A stretch of DNA of 64,000 nt from Garcia nutans (GCA_947685225.1 CANTUV010000003.1:2488001-2552000), one strand, 5' to 3'; shown: positions 1 to 11,945, numbered from the stretch's first letter. The notes: a model not told the origin generated them from the letters alone. Translations and numbers: made by a program.

Positions 1-518
1 GGGGTCGTGGTGACAGAGGTTTTAGTAGAAGTGGTCGCCCTGGGTTTAGTCAGAGAGGAGGCTCTACATCCGAATTCAGTAGGCCAGATGAGGCTGGGCC
101 ATCTCAGTGGGTTTATGTGATGCTGAGGCAGCCGGATGGTTCAGCTGTCATTGCAGGTACATTTTCTTTATTTGGTATTTCAGTCCTTGCTCTATTAGAT
201 CCTAGATCTACGCATTCATACATAAGTGCATCCATCTTTCCTGTGTCTGAATTGCATTATGAGTCCCTAGGATTTGATGTCTTGGTGACAAATCCTTTAG
301 GACATAGTGTTGTGGTGAGCAGGGTGCACCGAGATAGTCTAGTTCTTGTTCAAGATAAGGAGTTTCTCGGTGACCTGATTGAGATGCCTTTTAGGGAATA
401 TGATATGATTTTGGGCATGGATTGGTTATCTAAGCATGGGGCTATGGTAGACTGTCAGAAGAATTGTGTTACTTTGAAAACACGGGATGGTAGGGATGTT
501 ATAGTATCTAGTGAGTAG
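1..518 (+). pseudogene. T1 gag C-terminus and aspartic protease (broken)
   Basis: The frame is open from base 3. An RG-rich gag tail (GRGDRGFSRSGRPGFSQRGG) runs into a retropepsin domain. The active-site motif reads LLDPRSTHSYIS where D-x-G is required; T2 has LLDHGSMHSYIS. The Gly of the catalytic triad is therefore Arg here, and the protease is predicted inactive. Downstream wording (EMPFREYDMILGMDWLSKHG) is typical of gypsy proteases. An in-frame TAG at 516-518 stops translation where T2 has Gln, consistent with CAG to TAG. The frame then continues unchanged into RT at 534. Confidence 0.85.
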
Positions 519-533
519 AGGTATCTTTCATAT

Positions 534-1994
534 ATGTTTGTTTCAGCTGTTTCAGCTGGGAGAATGATTCGAATGGGATGTGAGGCTTATCTTTCTCATG
601 TTGTAGATACTAGAGTAGTGGGATCCTTGCTTGAAAGTATACCCACAGTTGCCGAGTTTCCAGATGTTTTCCCTGATGAGTTGCCAGGGGTACCTCCTGA
701 GAGAGAAGTGGAGTTTAGTATCGATTTGTTGCCTGGTACCACTCCTATCTCTATTACCCCTTATCGGATGGCACCTGCTGAGCTGAGAGAGTTGAAGGTG
801 CAGTTGCGGGAGTTATTGGATAAAGAGTTTATCCGCCCTAGTGTGTCCCTATGGGGAGCGCCTATGTTGTTTGTGAAGAAGAAGGATGGCACCATGAGAT
901 TATGTATTGATTATAGGCAGTTGAATAAGGTGACCATCAAGAACAAGTATCCTTTGCCTCATATAGATGATCTCTTTGATCAGTTGAAGGGAGCAGCAAT
1001 ATTCTCTAAGATTGATCTGAGATCAGGGTACCATCAGTTGAGAGTCAAAGATGCGGATGTACCCAAGACATCTTTTCGTACGAGGTATGGGCATTATGAG
1101 TTTCTGGTGATGCCCTTTGGATCGACGAATGCACCAGCAGCTTTTATGGATTTGATGAACAGGGTATTCAGACCATATTTAGATCAGTTTGTGGTGGTCT
1201 TCATTGATGACATCTTGGTGTATTCGCGTAATGAGGAGGATCATGATAGGCATTTACGGATCGTATTGCAGACTCTGAGAGAAAAGCAGTTGTATGCTAA
1301 GCTGTCAAAGTGTGAGTTCTGGCTCGATCAGGTAGCTTTTCTTGGTCATGTGGTTTCAGCAGAGGGTATTAGAGTTGATCCAAGTAAAATTGAGGCTATC
1401 TTGAATTGGAGTCCACCGAAGACTGTGACAGAGGTTAGAAGTTTTCTGGGATTGGCAGGCTATTATCATCGGTTTGTGAAGGGTTTCTCTATAATAGCTA
1501 CACCACTCACCAGATTATTTTGGAAAGGAGTTAAATTTGTGTGGACAGATCGGTGTCAAGCGAGTTTTAAGCAGCTGAGGGAGATGTTGACTCAAGCTCC
1601 TATCCTTACCCTGCATATGAAAGGTAAACCATATGTGATATATAGTGATGCTTCACACAATGGCTTAGGTTGTGTTTTGATGCAGGAGGGTAGAGTCATT
1701 GCTTATGCCTCTCAACAAATGAAACTGCATAAGCTGAATTATCCAACGCATGATTTGGAATTAGCATCAATAGTCTTTGCCTTGAAGATTTGTCAGCATT
1801 ATTTGTATGGGGAAAAGTGTTTCATTTATACAGATCACAAGAGTTTGAAATACCTGGGTGTTCAGAGAGAGCTGAATCTTCGGCAAAGATGGTGGTTAGA
1901 GTTGATTAAAGACTATGACTGTTTGATTGATTATCATCCTGGTAAGGCAAATGTTATTACTGATGCCTTGAGTCGAAATCTTTGGCAGGTTTGA
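534..1994 (+). pseudogene. T1 reverse transcriptase and RNase H (486 codons, truncated by frameshift)
   Basis: The RT domain copies element RNA into cDNA and the RNase H domain removes the RNA strand. RT motifs seen: KKKDGTMRLCIDYRQLN, FSKIDLRSGYHQLRV and the catalytic FIDDILVYS (FIDD at 1200-1211), so the Asp pair is intact. The usual PFGLTNAP reads PFGSTNAP. RNase H follows with YSDASHNGLG, the Glu in DLELASIVFALK and Asp in YTDHKSLKYL, all present. Near 1975-1978 one base is missing relative to T2, and the frame ends at a TGA at 1992-1994. The next in-frame pol part lies in another frame. Confidence 0.9.
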
Positions 1995-3529
1995 CTGCTT
2001 ATTCGCTCTCGTTGCTTGTTGAGTTGAGAGCATTGCATGCTAGATTTGAGTCTTCTGATGATGGTTCTTTGATGGCTTAGTTGCAGTTGAGGCCAGTCTT
2101 GTTGGATGATATTAGGGACGCTCAATTAGAAGATGAGAGAATTCAGAAAATTGTGCTGGTTTGTTAGAAAGGGGAAAGTCAAGACTTTTATGTGAGGGAT
2201 GATGGCAGTCTATGGTACAGAGATAGATTGTGTATTCCTCATGATGCAGAATTGAAAAGAATGATATTAGAGGAAGCACATCAGCCACTTTTTGCTATGC
2301 ACCCTAGGAGTACCAAGATGTATCAGGACTTGAAGTGACATTATTAGTGGTCTGGTATGAAGAGGGACATAGCAGAGTTTGTATCCAGATGTCTCACTTG
2401 CCAGAAAGTGAAGGCTGAGCACCAAGTTCCTTCTGGATTGCTCCAACCTTTATCAGTGCCAGAGTGGAAATGGGAGCGAGTGACAATGGATTTTGTGACT
2501 GGGCTACCTTTGACTCAGAAGAAGCATGATGCAATATGGGTGATAGTTAATCGGATGACGAAGACAGCTCATTTTCTTCTAGTTCGGATGGATTATTCTC
2601 TTGAGAGGTTGGCTGAGCTGTATATCAATGAGATAGTCAGGTTGCATGGAGTCTCAGTTTCTTTGGTGTCGGATCGAGATCCCCGATTTACTTCGAGGAT
2701 TTGGAAGAGTTTGCATAATGCTCTGGGTTCTCGATTGAATTTTAGTACTGCTTTCCATCCTCAGACAGATGGACAGTCAGAGAGAGTGATACATATTTTG
2801 GAGGATATGTTGAGGAGCTGTATCATTGATTTTACTAGGAATTGGGAAAAATTTTTGCCACTAATTGAATTTGCTTATAACAACAATCATCAGTCGAGTA
2901 TTGGAATGACTCCTTATGAGGATTTATATGGCAGGAGATGCAGGACACCTTTGTGTTGGGATGAAGTTGGAGAAGGTAAACTGGTTGGTCCCGATTTGAT
3001 TAAGGAAACAGAGGAGAAAGTGAAGGTGATTTGGGGTCATTTGAAAGTAGCTTCAGACCGATAGAAATCTTATTCAGATTTAAAGAGAAGAGACATAGAG
3101 TTTAGTGTGGGAGATAAAGTGTTTTTGAAGGTGTCTCCATGGAAAAAAATTTTGTGATTTGGCCGCAAAGGGAAGTTGAGTCCTCGTTTCATAGGACCAT
3201 ATGAGGTGTTGGAGAGAGTTGGTCCAGTGGCTTATAGACTAGCTTTGCCGCCTGAGTTAGATCGAATACATAATGTTTTCCATGTCTCGATGCTTCGAAG
3301 ATATAGGTCTGACCCATTTCATATCTTGTCAGTGGAGTCCATTGAGGTGAGTTCAGATCTAACTTGCGAGGAAGAACCAGTGGCGATTTTGGCACGAGAG
3401 ATTAAAGAATTAAGGAATAAGAGGGTGCCACTTGTGAAAGTCCTTTGGAGGAATCATGCCACTGAAGAGGCGACATGGTAAAGTGAGCAGGTGATGCAGA
3501 GTCAGTTTCTCCATTTGTTCCCGACTTGA
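1995..3529 (+). pseudogene. T1 integrase with C-terminal chromodomain (stops in frame)
   Basis: Integrase inserts the cDNA, and the chromodomain is thought to guide integration to particular chromatin. An HHCC zinc region is readable (H..H, then CLTC near 2393), followed by the core with D in TMDFVTGLP (2489), D in VSDRDPRFTS and E in DGQSERV, so D-D-E is retained. The C-terminal part has the GPYEVLERVGPVAYRLALP motif, and 3364-3516 matches a chromodomain (EEEPVAILAREIKELRNKRV). In-frame stops: TAG 2078, TAG 2165, TGA 2336, TAG 2345, TAG 3062, TGA 3155, TAA 3479. The natural end is TGA 3527-3529. Confidence 0.86.
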
Positions 3530-3557
3530 GGACAGGTAATTTCGGGGACGAAATTTA

Positions 3558-3574
3558 TTTTAGGGGGAGAGAAT
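3558..3574 (+). promoter_or_regulatory. T1 polypurine tract (plus-strand primer)
   Basis: The purine run TTTTAGGGGGAGAGAAT lies directly before the LTR start TGTAACATCC. The same tract sits in mirror image before the 3' LTR of T2 at 39481-39497. Position and composition are those of the RNase H-resistant primer for plus-strand DNA synthesis. Confidence 0.85.
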
Positions 3575-5227
3575 TGTAACATCCAAAATTTTTTGAAAAT
3601 TTCTAATTTTTGAAAAATTTGATAAAATAAATTATAATTTAAAAAGATAAATTAAATTAATAGTTTTAAATGAAAAATGAAGGGATTTTAAATGAAAAAG
3701 TCGAATATATATATGATATATATGCAAAATATACATAATATATATAAAAGTCAACACTTTTTAAAAGAAAAGGGTATTTTGGTAATTAAATCTTATAAAT
3801 TCAAAATTAATAAAATAATTCAAAAATAAATTAATTTTGAAAGGAAGAGGGAAGTTAGGACTTTTAATTTATTAAAAAAATAATTAAATAATTAAATATT
3901 AAATTATTTTAATATATATATATATGTGGTTAAAAAAAAGATGAAAAGGAAAGAATACTAAAAATCTTCTTCTTCTTCTCAAGAATGTGGCTTCTATGGA
4001 TGTTTGAAGACCAAGGATTTTGCTTCTTTCATACTCCATAAATTGAAGGAATTAACAAGTTTCAAGTGGATTTTTGGTGATTTCCACCAAAATTAGTAAG
4101 TTTCCATCTCTTTTCTTTGAATTCCTTGGAAATTTAGATTATGTTAGAATTTGAATTTTTATGTAGTATGTTATAATTGTTGGAATTAGTGTGTATGATG
4201 TTATTTTGGGTAGTTAACAATGATTCTAAGGTTAGATTGAAGAGATGATGGAGTTTGGTTAAAGAATGGTGAAGAGAGAGAATTTAGGGTTATGGATTTT
4301 TGGGGTTTTGAAAACATGAACTTTAATTGTGCAAATTGATTCCAATTGAGTTGTTTTGATTCATAAACGAGTATTTAAAGTCAAATATTGGATTTGGTGG
4401 TGTTGGGTTGGAGTTTGAGAATGGAAGTGGAGATTTAGGGTTTTAGAAAAGTGATTTTCCAAAGTGGATGAATTGTGTGATTTTATTTGTTTAAGCATGT
4501 TGTTTAGTGTTAAAAGTGATGAATATAAGCTTGGAATGAGAAATGGATTGTGTTGGAATGGAAAACCTTCAATGGGGGAAGGTTATGCCATTTTTGAGAT
4601 TTTGTATATAAGAGTGTATTTTTATAATGTAAATGATTTAAATGTATTAAAATATATTTTTAATAATATAAATAAACTTAAAACACTAATTTAGTTGTAG
4701 TAGAATGGAATTCTAATGTTGAAGTAAGGAAAGGCCAAATTTTTAAAAATTTGTAGGAGTGATGTGTAATTATGGTTAATGTTGGAAATGCCATTAGATG
4801 TGATACTAAATGATTATTTGCTATCACATTTGGTTTAGGCATTGAGGGAGGTTTATTTGCTTCATTCGAGTGGTGAAGGGTTTAGAAAGATTGGATTGAA
4901 GGTTGTTTTTAGCTTGCTTTGGGTTGCTAGTGGAGGTATGTATAAACTTTGAATATATTGTTTATATTTGCATGATATTTGGGCTTAACACATTTTGGTT
5001 GGAAAATGTGTTAAGCTACTTGGTTCATTGATTGTGTATGAATAATATGCTATGACATTTGTAATGTCATATAAGTGTTAAATGCATTGTGAAAAGCCAT
5101 TGATAATGGCTAATTTGTGTAACATGTGAAATATGCATATTATGTGAAAATACCCAAAGTAATTGGGTAATGTGTTGTGAATGCAAAAACGAGATATGTG
5201 TAATAATGAAATGAATTGATATTGATA

Positions 5228-5305
5228 AAAAAATGAGAAAAGTGAGAAAAGTGAGAAAAATGAGAAAGATGTGAAAAATGAGAAAAGTGAGAAAAAAAAG
5301 TGAAA
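5228..5305 (+). repeat. Purine-rich GAGAAAAGT microsatellite in T1 LTR
   Basis: Degenerate repeats of GAGAAAAGTG/GAGAAAAATG fill this stretch, all purine except for T. The T2 LTRs carry the complementary CTCATTTTTC repeats (about 37745-37805 and 45625-45680), so it belongs to the family. Confidence 0.75.
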
Positions 5306-5404
5306 ATAAGACAATGTGCCTAGATTGGATATGTGAAAATGAGAAAGAGATTAATATTAAGAAATATGAATAAATTATGTGCCTAGTATGTTATTCAATT
5401 TTCA

Positions 5405-6918
5405 GAGTTCTGGGTTTGGTGGCATGCCTATGATTGCCTACTGGCTACACGCTGGAATGGTGAAAAGACTGGGTCGTAAGCCAGGCCAGCTAATAAATAT
5501 GATGTTTTTGGGGTGAAAAGACTGGGTCGTAAGCCTCAAAAACTGTAGCAGTCTAGCCGGGTTGAAGACTAAGATATTGGGGCCTAAGGGTCTAGCCGGG
5601 TTGAGGTCCAAGAGACTGGGGCTTTTACATTATCCATGGATATATATATATATTGCCTATGGTGCTAGACACATGGTGTCATTATGGACCAAAGCAGTAA
5701 CTCTGAAATTTGAATAGCATATTAGATTCTTTTTGGGCCCATGCTTGTCTTTGTTTTACTGTGAATTATGAATTATGATACAATTGAGTAATATAATGTT
5801 ATGAGTTGTGCTTATGAATTATTTGAAAATTATAAGAAAGTGGATTGATGTGACATCTATATGCATTGTGCATTTGGTATTGCATTGAGTTATATTGTTA
5901 TTATCAAAGTTTGTACCACTAGGCTTCGGCTTAGCTTGATTGTTTCCATCGCGCATGTGACAGGGTAGACCCAGTTGAGCCAGAGAGTTCTTCTAGACCA
6001 AGTCGGGTGTCTAGACTTATAGTTGAGCTTGTAGAGTTGCTATCGAGATCAGAAACATTGCCAGCAACATGTATATATTTTTATGTTATTGTAAATTTTG
6101 AGTTTTATACATAATATATTATGTTTTGAATTTTACGTATTATATATTATAAAAAATGTTTGGAGTTCTGGGTTTGGTGGCATGCCTATGATTGCCTACT
6201 GGCTACACGCTGGAATGGTGAAAAGACTGGGTCGTAAGCCAGGCCAGCTAATAAATATGATGTTTTTGGGGTGAAAAGACTGGGTCGTAAGCCTCAAAAA
6301 CTGTAGCAGTCTAGCCGGGTTGAAGACTAAGATATTGGGGCCTAAGGGTCTAGCCGGGTTGAGGTCCAAGAGACTGGGGCTTTTACATTATCCATGGATA
6401 TATATATATTGCCTATGGTGCTAGACACATGGTGTCATTATGGACCAAAGCAGTAACTCTGAAATTTGAATAGCATATTAGATTCTTTTTGGGCCCATGC
6501 TTGTCTTTGTTTTACTGTGAATTATGAATTATGATACAATTGAGTAATATAATGTTATGAGTTGTGCTTATGAATTATTTGAAAATTATAAGAAAGTGGA
6601 TTGATGTGACATCTATATGCATTGTGCATTTGGTATTGCATTGAGTTATATTGTTATTATCAAAGTTTGTACCACTAGGCTTCGGCTTAGCTTGATTGTT
6701 TCCATCGCGCATGTGACAGGGTAGACCCAGTTGAGCCAGAGAGTTCTTCTAGACCAAGTCGGGTGTCTAGACTTATAGTTGAGCTTGTAGAGTTGCTATC
6801 GAGATCAGAAACACTGCCAGCAACATGTATATATTTTTATGTTATTGTAAATTTTGAGTTTTATACATAATATATTATGTTTTGAATTTTACGTATTATA
6901 TATTATAAAAAATGTTTG
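5405..6918 (+). repeat. Tandem duplication of about 757 bp inside the T1 LTR
   Basis: Unit 1 (5405-6162) and unit 2 (6163-6918) both start GAGTTCTGGGTTTGGTGGCA. By eye they differ only in the length of one TA run near 5641/6399 and one base (ACATTGCC versus ACACTGCC). Both T2 LTRs have a single copy. Within each unit, GAAAAGACTGGGTCGTAAGC and GTCTAGCCGGGTTGA each occur twice, giving a smaller internal repeat level. Confidence 0.92.
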
Positions 6919-7345
6919 GGTAAATGTATTTGAAATGGGAGAGGAAGTGTGTTTTAAATTATATATATCTATATGTATAAATGTTTGAGAAAATTGGTGA
7001 AATTGAGAAGTATGGTTGAGAGGGTGATTGGAAATTATTTGGGAGTGTTTTCTTTTTTGCAGGTTGTGTTTTGATAAATTTTGAGATATCCAAAATATAG
7101 ACAAAACTCTGGCAAATTTTTTCCAGAGATTTATATATATATTATTTATTTTGGGTTCTTATAACAAGTAAATAATATTTATATTCTATTTAATTTTTGT
7201 ATATTTATAATTTTAAATTTAAAATTTGAAATGTAAAAACAAAAATTATTAGTAAATCCGTCTGTGACATTTTTGTACCGTATATGCATATTTTACATAT
7301 GCTAGAAATATGTTTTGTATGTATATAGTGTATAAGGGTGTTACA

Positions 7346-8075
7346 TTTAACCTTCAAAAATGAATCATCATCCTTTGGAGTGTAGGTCTTTACCCTTCAA
7401 AAATTTGGAGATTGGGTATTTTCTCTTCAAAAATGGATCTTCATCCATTCGAGATTGGGTCCTTACCTTTCAAAAATGTTTCTTCAACCTTTGGAGATTG
7501 GGACTTTACCCTTCAAAAATGGATCGTCATTCTTTCAAGATTAGGTCTTTACCCTTCAAAAATGGATCTTCATCCTTTGGAGATTGGCTCTTTACCCTTC
7601 AAAAAATGGATCTTCATCCTTTGGAGATTGGGCCTTTACCCTTCAAGATGGATCTTAATCCTTTTTGAGATTGGGCCTTTATCCTTCAAGATGGATCTTT
7701 ACCCATTAGAGATTGGGTCTTTACCCTTCAAAGATGGATCTTTATCCTTTGGAGATTGGGTCTTTACCATTCAAGATGGATCTTTATCCTTTGGAGATTA
7801 GGTCTTTTCCCTTGAAAAATGGATTTTTACCCTTTGGAGATTGCGTCTGTACCCTTCAAAGATGGATCTTCATCCATTGGAGATTGGGTCTTTACCCTTA
7901 AAAAATGGATCTTCATCCTTTCGAGATTGAGTCTTTAGCTATCCAAAACTGATCTTTATCCATTGGAGATTGGGTTTTTACCCTTGAAACATGGATTTTT
8001 ATCCATTGGAGATTTGGGTCTTTACCCATGAAATATGGTTCTTTATCCATTGGAGATCCATTCTTTACCCTGGCT
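7346..8075 (+). repeat. 43-bp minisatellite, array A
   Basis: About 17 units of 41-44 bp, each starting near GGATCTTCATCCTTTGGAGA and ending with TTTACCCTTCAAAAAT or TTTACCCTTCAAGAT. It lies where the 3' untranslated region of the minus-strand element A would be. The order of variant units at 7590-7790 (a TTAATCC unit, a CCCATTAGAG unit, then a CCATTCAAG unit) is repeated at 29030-29215 in array B. Frames across it are an artefact of the repeat. Confidence 0.9.
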
Positions 8076-10519
8076 TCAGCTCTTTTAGCTGGATTGATCT
8101 TTTATTTTTTGCATCTTCATTCTTTTGAGAGTTCTAATTTTCTTCTTTTTTCATTCTTTTTCGTTCTTCCTTTACACTTTTGCAAAAAATTCAGCCTTTT
8201 TTTTAGCTATCCTTCATATCTTCTCCTTGCCCCTTGCGTGGTAAAATATTGGATCTGAGTCTAAAAATGTTTTGTACATGCATAAACTCAAAAAATTGAA
8301 AGGGAGAAACTTTGTCCCCTGTGTAGGCTCAAACCCATGATTTTTTATGCGGTTTTAGTTGATGTTTGTAGATTATCTAGCTCATCGAACAAGCATGCAT
8401 TTCTTCTTTATTTTGCAAAATTACTGGAGCTTCCTCACTCAATGGCTTTCCATGCCCCTTGATTCCATATCTGCTTTATGGTTTCTTCATAGAATATTAA
8501 TGTTTATTTTTTACAAAGAAAAATGGAGTGTGATATGCTCGTGTATGCATGATATCTATGGATTATACTTACAATGGTTCCATTGACTCACAGACCGAGG
8601 TGATCAGCTGAAGTGTTCTCATTGGTTTCTTCCATATGCCTGTTCAGGTCTTGCACTGGAATGACAGAATGCTTCACATTTATGGCTTTTATCTTCAAGA
8701 TGTTGAAAACATAAATAATGGAGACCCCAAGTGGCAGAGCCAAAGATACATTCATTTCAAACTATGATTGAGCATGTCAATTGGTAACTTCTTCATAACC
8801 TTGCCAGTAATCATTTCCTTTGCCCAATGTGTCCTTCGAGATTCGATAGTTCAACATACTCCCCATAACTTGAAGGCTTTGTAATTTTTTTTTGAATTTT
8901 GATTTTGAATTTGAAATCAAATGTTGGATTTGCCAAATTAATGTCATTTTACCTTAGGACTCAATTTTTAGAATTAACATATCTATAACATGACAACCCT
9001 AGTTACCGTACTAAACTCGGGAATCATTTCTATTTGAGCAAGAACTGTTGCACTTCAGATATGCACATACACATTACTTGGCCAAAGGTCTCATTGAGTT
9101 TGAATATTGCCTATCTCATATGCATGCTTATCCAAACTATCTCCACTAATAGACTCTACCTACCGAGAGAGATCAACATGTCTTTAATAGGCTTGAAATG
9201 GGATCTATAAAGGACATGGGTTAAATGAAAGCTATTTTGAGATTCAGAGCTGATGTGACACTGTTGACAAATCTTCACACTATGATTTTCTGTTCGAGAC
9301 ATAGGCAGTTGGAAGTATGAAAAGATAGAGCTTTGAATGTTCCCCCATCTTCTTGGCATTAATCTGGATCTTGATTGGGACAGTCTTTGCCCTTCTAAAA
9401 AGTTTGATACTCACATTCCTTTCCTTTTTTTCTCTTTTCTTTTTTCTCTCTCCCCTTTTTTTGTTTTGTTTTTGGTATTTTATCATTTCATCTTTTTCCT
9501 CTATAGGACTTTTAAAAACTAGATGGTCTTTCTCCTTTTTCTGTAATTTTGATTGAATCTGTGGTTGGGTTGGACCTAATTCAAGTCAAATTTTCTTTGC
9601 CTTCTGTTGCTTTAGGTAAAAGAGATCTTGGTTGACTTTCTGAACCGTTTCGGGTTTTATTTTATTTTCTTCTTCTTCTTTTTTTTTCTTCTTTTCTTTT
9701 TTTTTCTTTTTTCATTTCCCTTTTCTTCTTCTTCTTCTCTTTTTTTTTTGGTTTTTTTTGTTGGGTCTTAATTCCAAAAGAATTGTCTTGACTATAGATG
9801 AGTGGAATAGAGTGAGTCTACTTTAGTGAGGATAAATTATTTGCTGTTCTAATATTATCTTAGTGAAATGGTGATATTAGGTCTAATGTCAGATGAACGT
9901 CAACTACCCTTACGGTCTTAGGAACTTCAACTATCCATATGGTCCTGAATATGCATTCCTTTCTTTGATTTTCTTGCCTCTTCATCTTAGTGATCATAAG
10001 ACTTGTCACAAGTGTAACAACAGCTCAGGGTAGGTTATCTGGCTTATAAGTCAATAAAGAGAAGGTTGAAATCTTATGAAGGCTCAAAGGTACAACTAGG
10101 GATTGCTATTTGATTAGGTGGATACTAGTTGTTGGCTAATCAAATAATGTGATTTTGCCTCAAAAGTTTGTCAAAGAATGTTCTAAGACTGACTAGACAA
10201 AGCTAATTATGTAGGAGCCCTCTCTAATAAGCATACACAACTCAATGCTATAGAACAATTCCCTCACCTAGTAAAGTTATTCGAATTATAATGCATAGAT
10301 ATACTAATTCATAAATATCAAGCTAAATTTGTCAATGGTTGAGCACCAAAATGAACGAAGACCAATAAAAATAAATTTAATGAAAGTAATTTATTCAAAC
10401 AAACATAATTTGAAAAACATAATTGTTCCAATTAAATATTAAAGAAAGCAAAATAAATTAAGCAACACTCCAAGCTAAGGGAAGTTTGTTGAATAAAATT
10501 TTTCCTTATTCCACATCTT
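8076..10519 (-). other. Conserved non-coding 3' module of Tat element A
   Basis: No credible coding frame. Much of it aligns with 31641-34080 (B) and 61021-62559 (C). The best-conserved core is 8976-9262 (32470-32757 in B, 61926-62213 in C). In minus orientation it contains several G-runs that look like extra polypurine tracts (near 8229, 8310 and 8454). A pyrimidine tract lies at 9655-9765. The TGGCTTCAGCTCTTTTAGCT edge that borders the array is shared with C. Confidence 0.7.
9655..9765 (+). repeat. CTT/T-rich pyrimidine tract
   Basis: About 110 bases almost purely T and C with CTTCTTCTT runs; read on the element's own strand it is a long GAA-rich purine tract. Shorter pyrimidine tracts occupy similar positions in B (about 33180-33220) and C (about 62370-62490). 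Confidence 0.8.
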
Positions 10520-11945
10520 CAATACTCTCATCTTGAAAAGAGGATAAAACAAAATCTTCCTCCAATCCTGTTCCTACCATGAAAGTTGCTGGTGGTGGTA
10601 CTCTATTGAACCTTGGCAAAGGATTGTCTTTTGTGCTGGGCTTATTAGGCTTATGAAGCTTACCACTATCAATTAAATTTTGGATCTCATGCTTTAGTCG
10701 TATGCATTTGTCTGTCTCATGTCCTTATGTCTGATGAAATTCACAAAAGGCTTTAGTACCAATTTTTAGGGGTAAAGAATTCAGCAAAGGTCGAGGGGCC
10801 AATGGTTGTAATAGTCCCTTCTTTTGTAGCTTGTTGAAAACCCAAGACAAAGGCTTCCCCAAATCTAAAAATACCTTCTATTTGCTTGACAAGTTGTATT
10901 GACATCGAATTCTTTATATGTAATTTGATTGCCAGACTGATAATTTTTTTTACAGAAAAAATGGTTCTTCTCTCTTTCCCACTCTTCTATTTTCAAAACA
11001 GCTTGTAAGAGGTCCTTGAAATCCCTTATAAGGGTATGGGATAGCCTCTCACAAAGGTTAGGCAGGATGCCTCTGACTATCATTCTGATTTGATCTGATT
11101 CATCGGGCCTCTTCTTGAGCAAAGATGCCTTGTTACTCCATCTCTTCACATAGTCCACAAAATTCTCATTTGGTCGTTGCCTAATGGCTTCCACCTCCAT
11201 CAAGCTAACTTCCAGCTCGACATTATACCCATATTGCTGAATGAAAGCCCTGTACAACATGTCCCAATCTTTTTGAGTACTTTCCTTTAAGTTGTTGAAC
11301 AAATTTTGGACAACAGAATCCAATGAGAGCATGAAATATCTTAGAGTTTGAGCCTTAGTAGCTCGGGTAGACTGCATAGCAGTGATGTATTGCTTCACAT
11401 GGAGATGAGGCTTCCAGTTCCGTCGAATTTGGCAAAGGAAGGCATCTTGAACTTGTATGTGACCTCCTCATTTTGTTAGAACAACTTGTCGACCTTTGAA
11501 ATTTCTTCAATTTTTAGCTTCTTCTCGAATTTCTTCTCCAAATCAGCAATCAGTTTCTCAACATCAGAATTTTTAGTCTTTTCCACAGTTTCTCCTTCCA
11601 CAACCCTTTCCTCTTATCTTGGGGATCTTGGAAGTATTGAGCCCAGTCATCATCATCATCAACGACTACTTTGTCATCTTCAAAGCTACTTTACCAACCT
11701 TAGCCTTTCCCTTATCTTTCTTGATTCTTGCGGATGCTTCAGCAGTGCTCCCAAATATTGTAGCCATTTTACTTTTCATGATCTCAACTAAGGCCCCCTT
11801 TAATTCTTCCATCTTGACTTCAAGAGCATCATCCAACATCTTTTGAATCTACTCAGGTTCCATTTCTTTTAGTGAGAAGCTAATTGAATTGCTGGTTGAT
11901 TCTTCGCCACCAGTGCAGGTTGGATTATCGTAGGCTTTTGAACTT
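10520..11945 (-). pseudogene. Tat A gag (retrotransposon gag domain), frameshifted
   Basis: Gag packages element RNA into virus-like particles. The best open part (11398-10865, 177 codons) has KQYITAMQSTRATKAQTLRY, MLYRAFIQQYGYN, NENFVDYVKRW and KRPDESDQIRMIV, which match the gag of D (52793-53530) almost word for word. Upstream, 11945-11400 carries the N-terminal acidic and coiled part in more than one frame, so there are frameshifts. Downstream, 10800-10520 encodes the FCEFHQ..GHETDKC zinc-like motif followed by IRLKHEIQNLIDSGKL, typical of Tat/Ogre gag C-termini. No protease or RT follows. Confidence 0.82.

Larger units (their letters stand above)
1..7345 (+). mobile_element. T1: Tekay-type Ty3/gypsy chromovirus, 5' part outside window
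   Basis: The order is gag tail, protease, RT, RNase H, integrase, chromodomain, polypurine tract, LTR. This is the Ty3/gypsy order, and the C-terminal chromodomain places it in the chromoviruses. Protein and LTR match the minus-strand copy T2 (36473-47325) closely, so the two belong to one family. The 5' LTR, primer site and most of gag lie left of base 1. The 3' LTR ends at 7345 inside the 43-bp array of Tat element A, so T1 was inserted into that array. Tekay is the best lineage call from RT, integrase and chromodomain wording; a phylogeny was not run. Confidence 0.88.
3575..7345 (+). repeat. T1 3' LTR, 3771 bp
   Basis: It begins TGTAACATCC after the polypurine tract and ends GTGTTACA at 7345, giving TG...CA termini. 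It aligns with both T2 LTRs (36473-39480 and 44340-47325), which are about 3.0 kb; the extra 0.76 kb is an internal tandem duplication. A TA-rich run at about 3910-3925 followed by a CTTCTTCTTCTTCTC stretch is a possible promoter and initiation region, but I cannot place the start. The LTR has no real coding frame. Short frames such as 4464-4694 recur in mirror image in T2 because the LTR is repeated. Confidence 0.9.

Noticed and set aside
4464..4694. 76-codon frame in the Tekay LTR, with mirror frames in T2
   Set aside because: Its recurrence is due to the LTR being repeated; the frame lies in U5-side sequence and has no recognisable domain.
7360..7901. Overlapping frames with MDLHPLEIGSLPFK-like repeats as a repeat protein gene
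   Set aside because: All three forward frames are open because of the 43-bp unit; there is no start context, no neighbouring gene and no frame preference.
9280..9556. Lys/Glu-rich minus frame and Phe-rich plus frames
   Set aside because: They are produced by the T/C-rich low-complexity tract, not by a gene.
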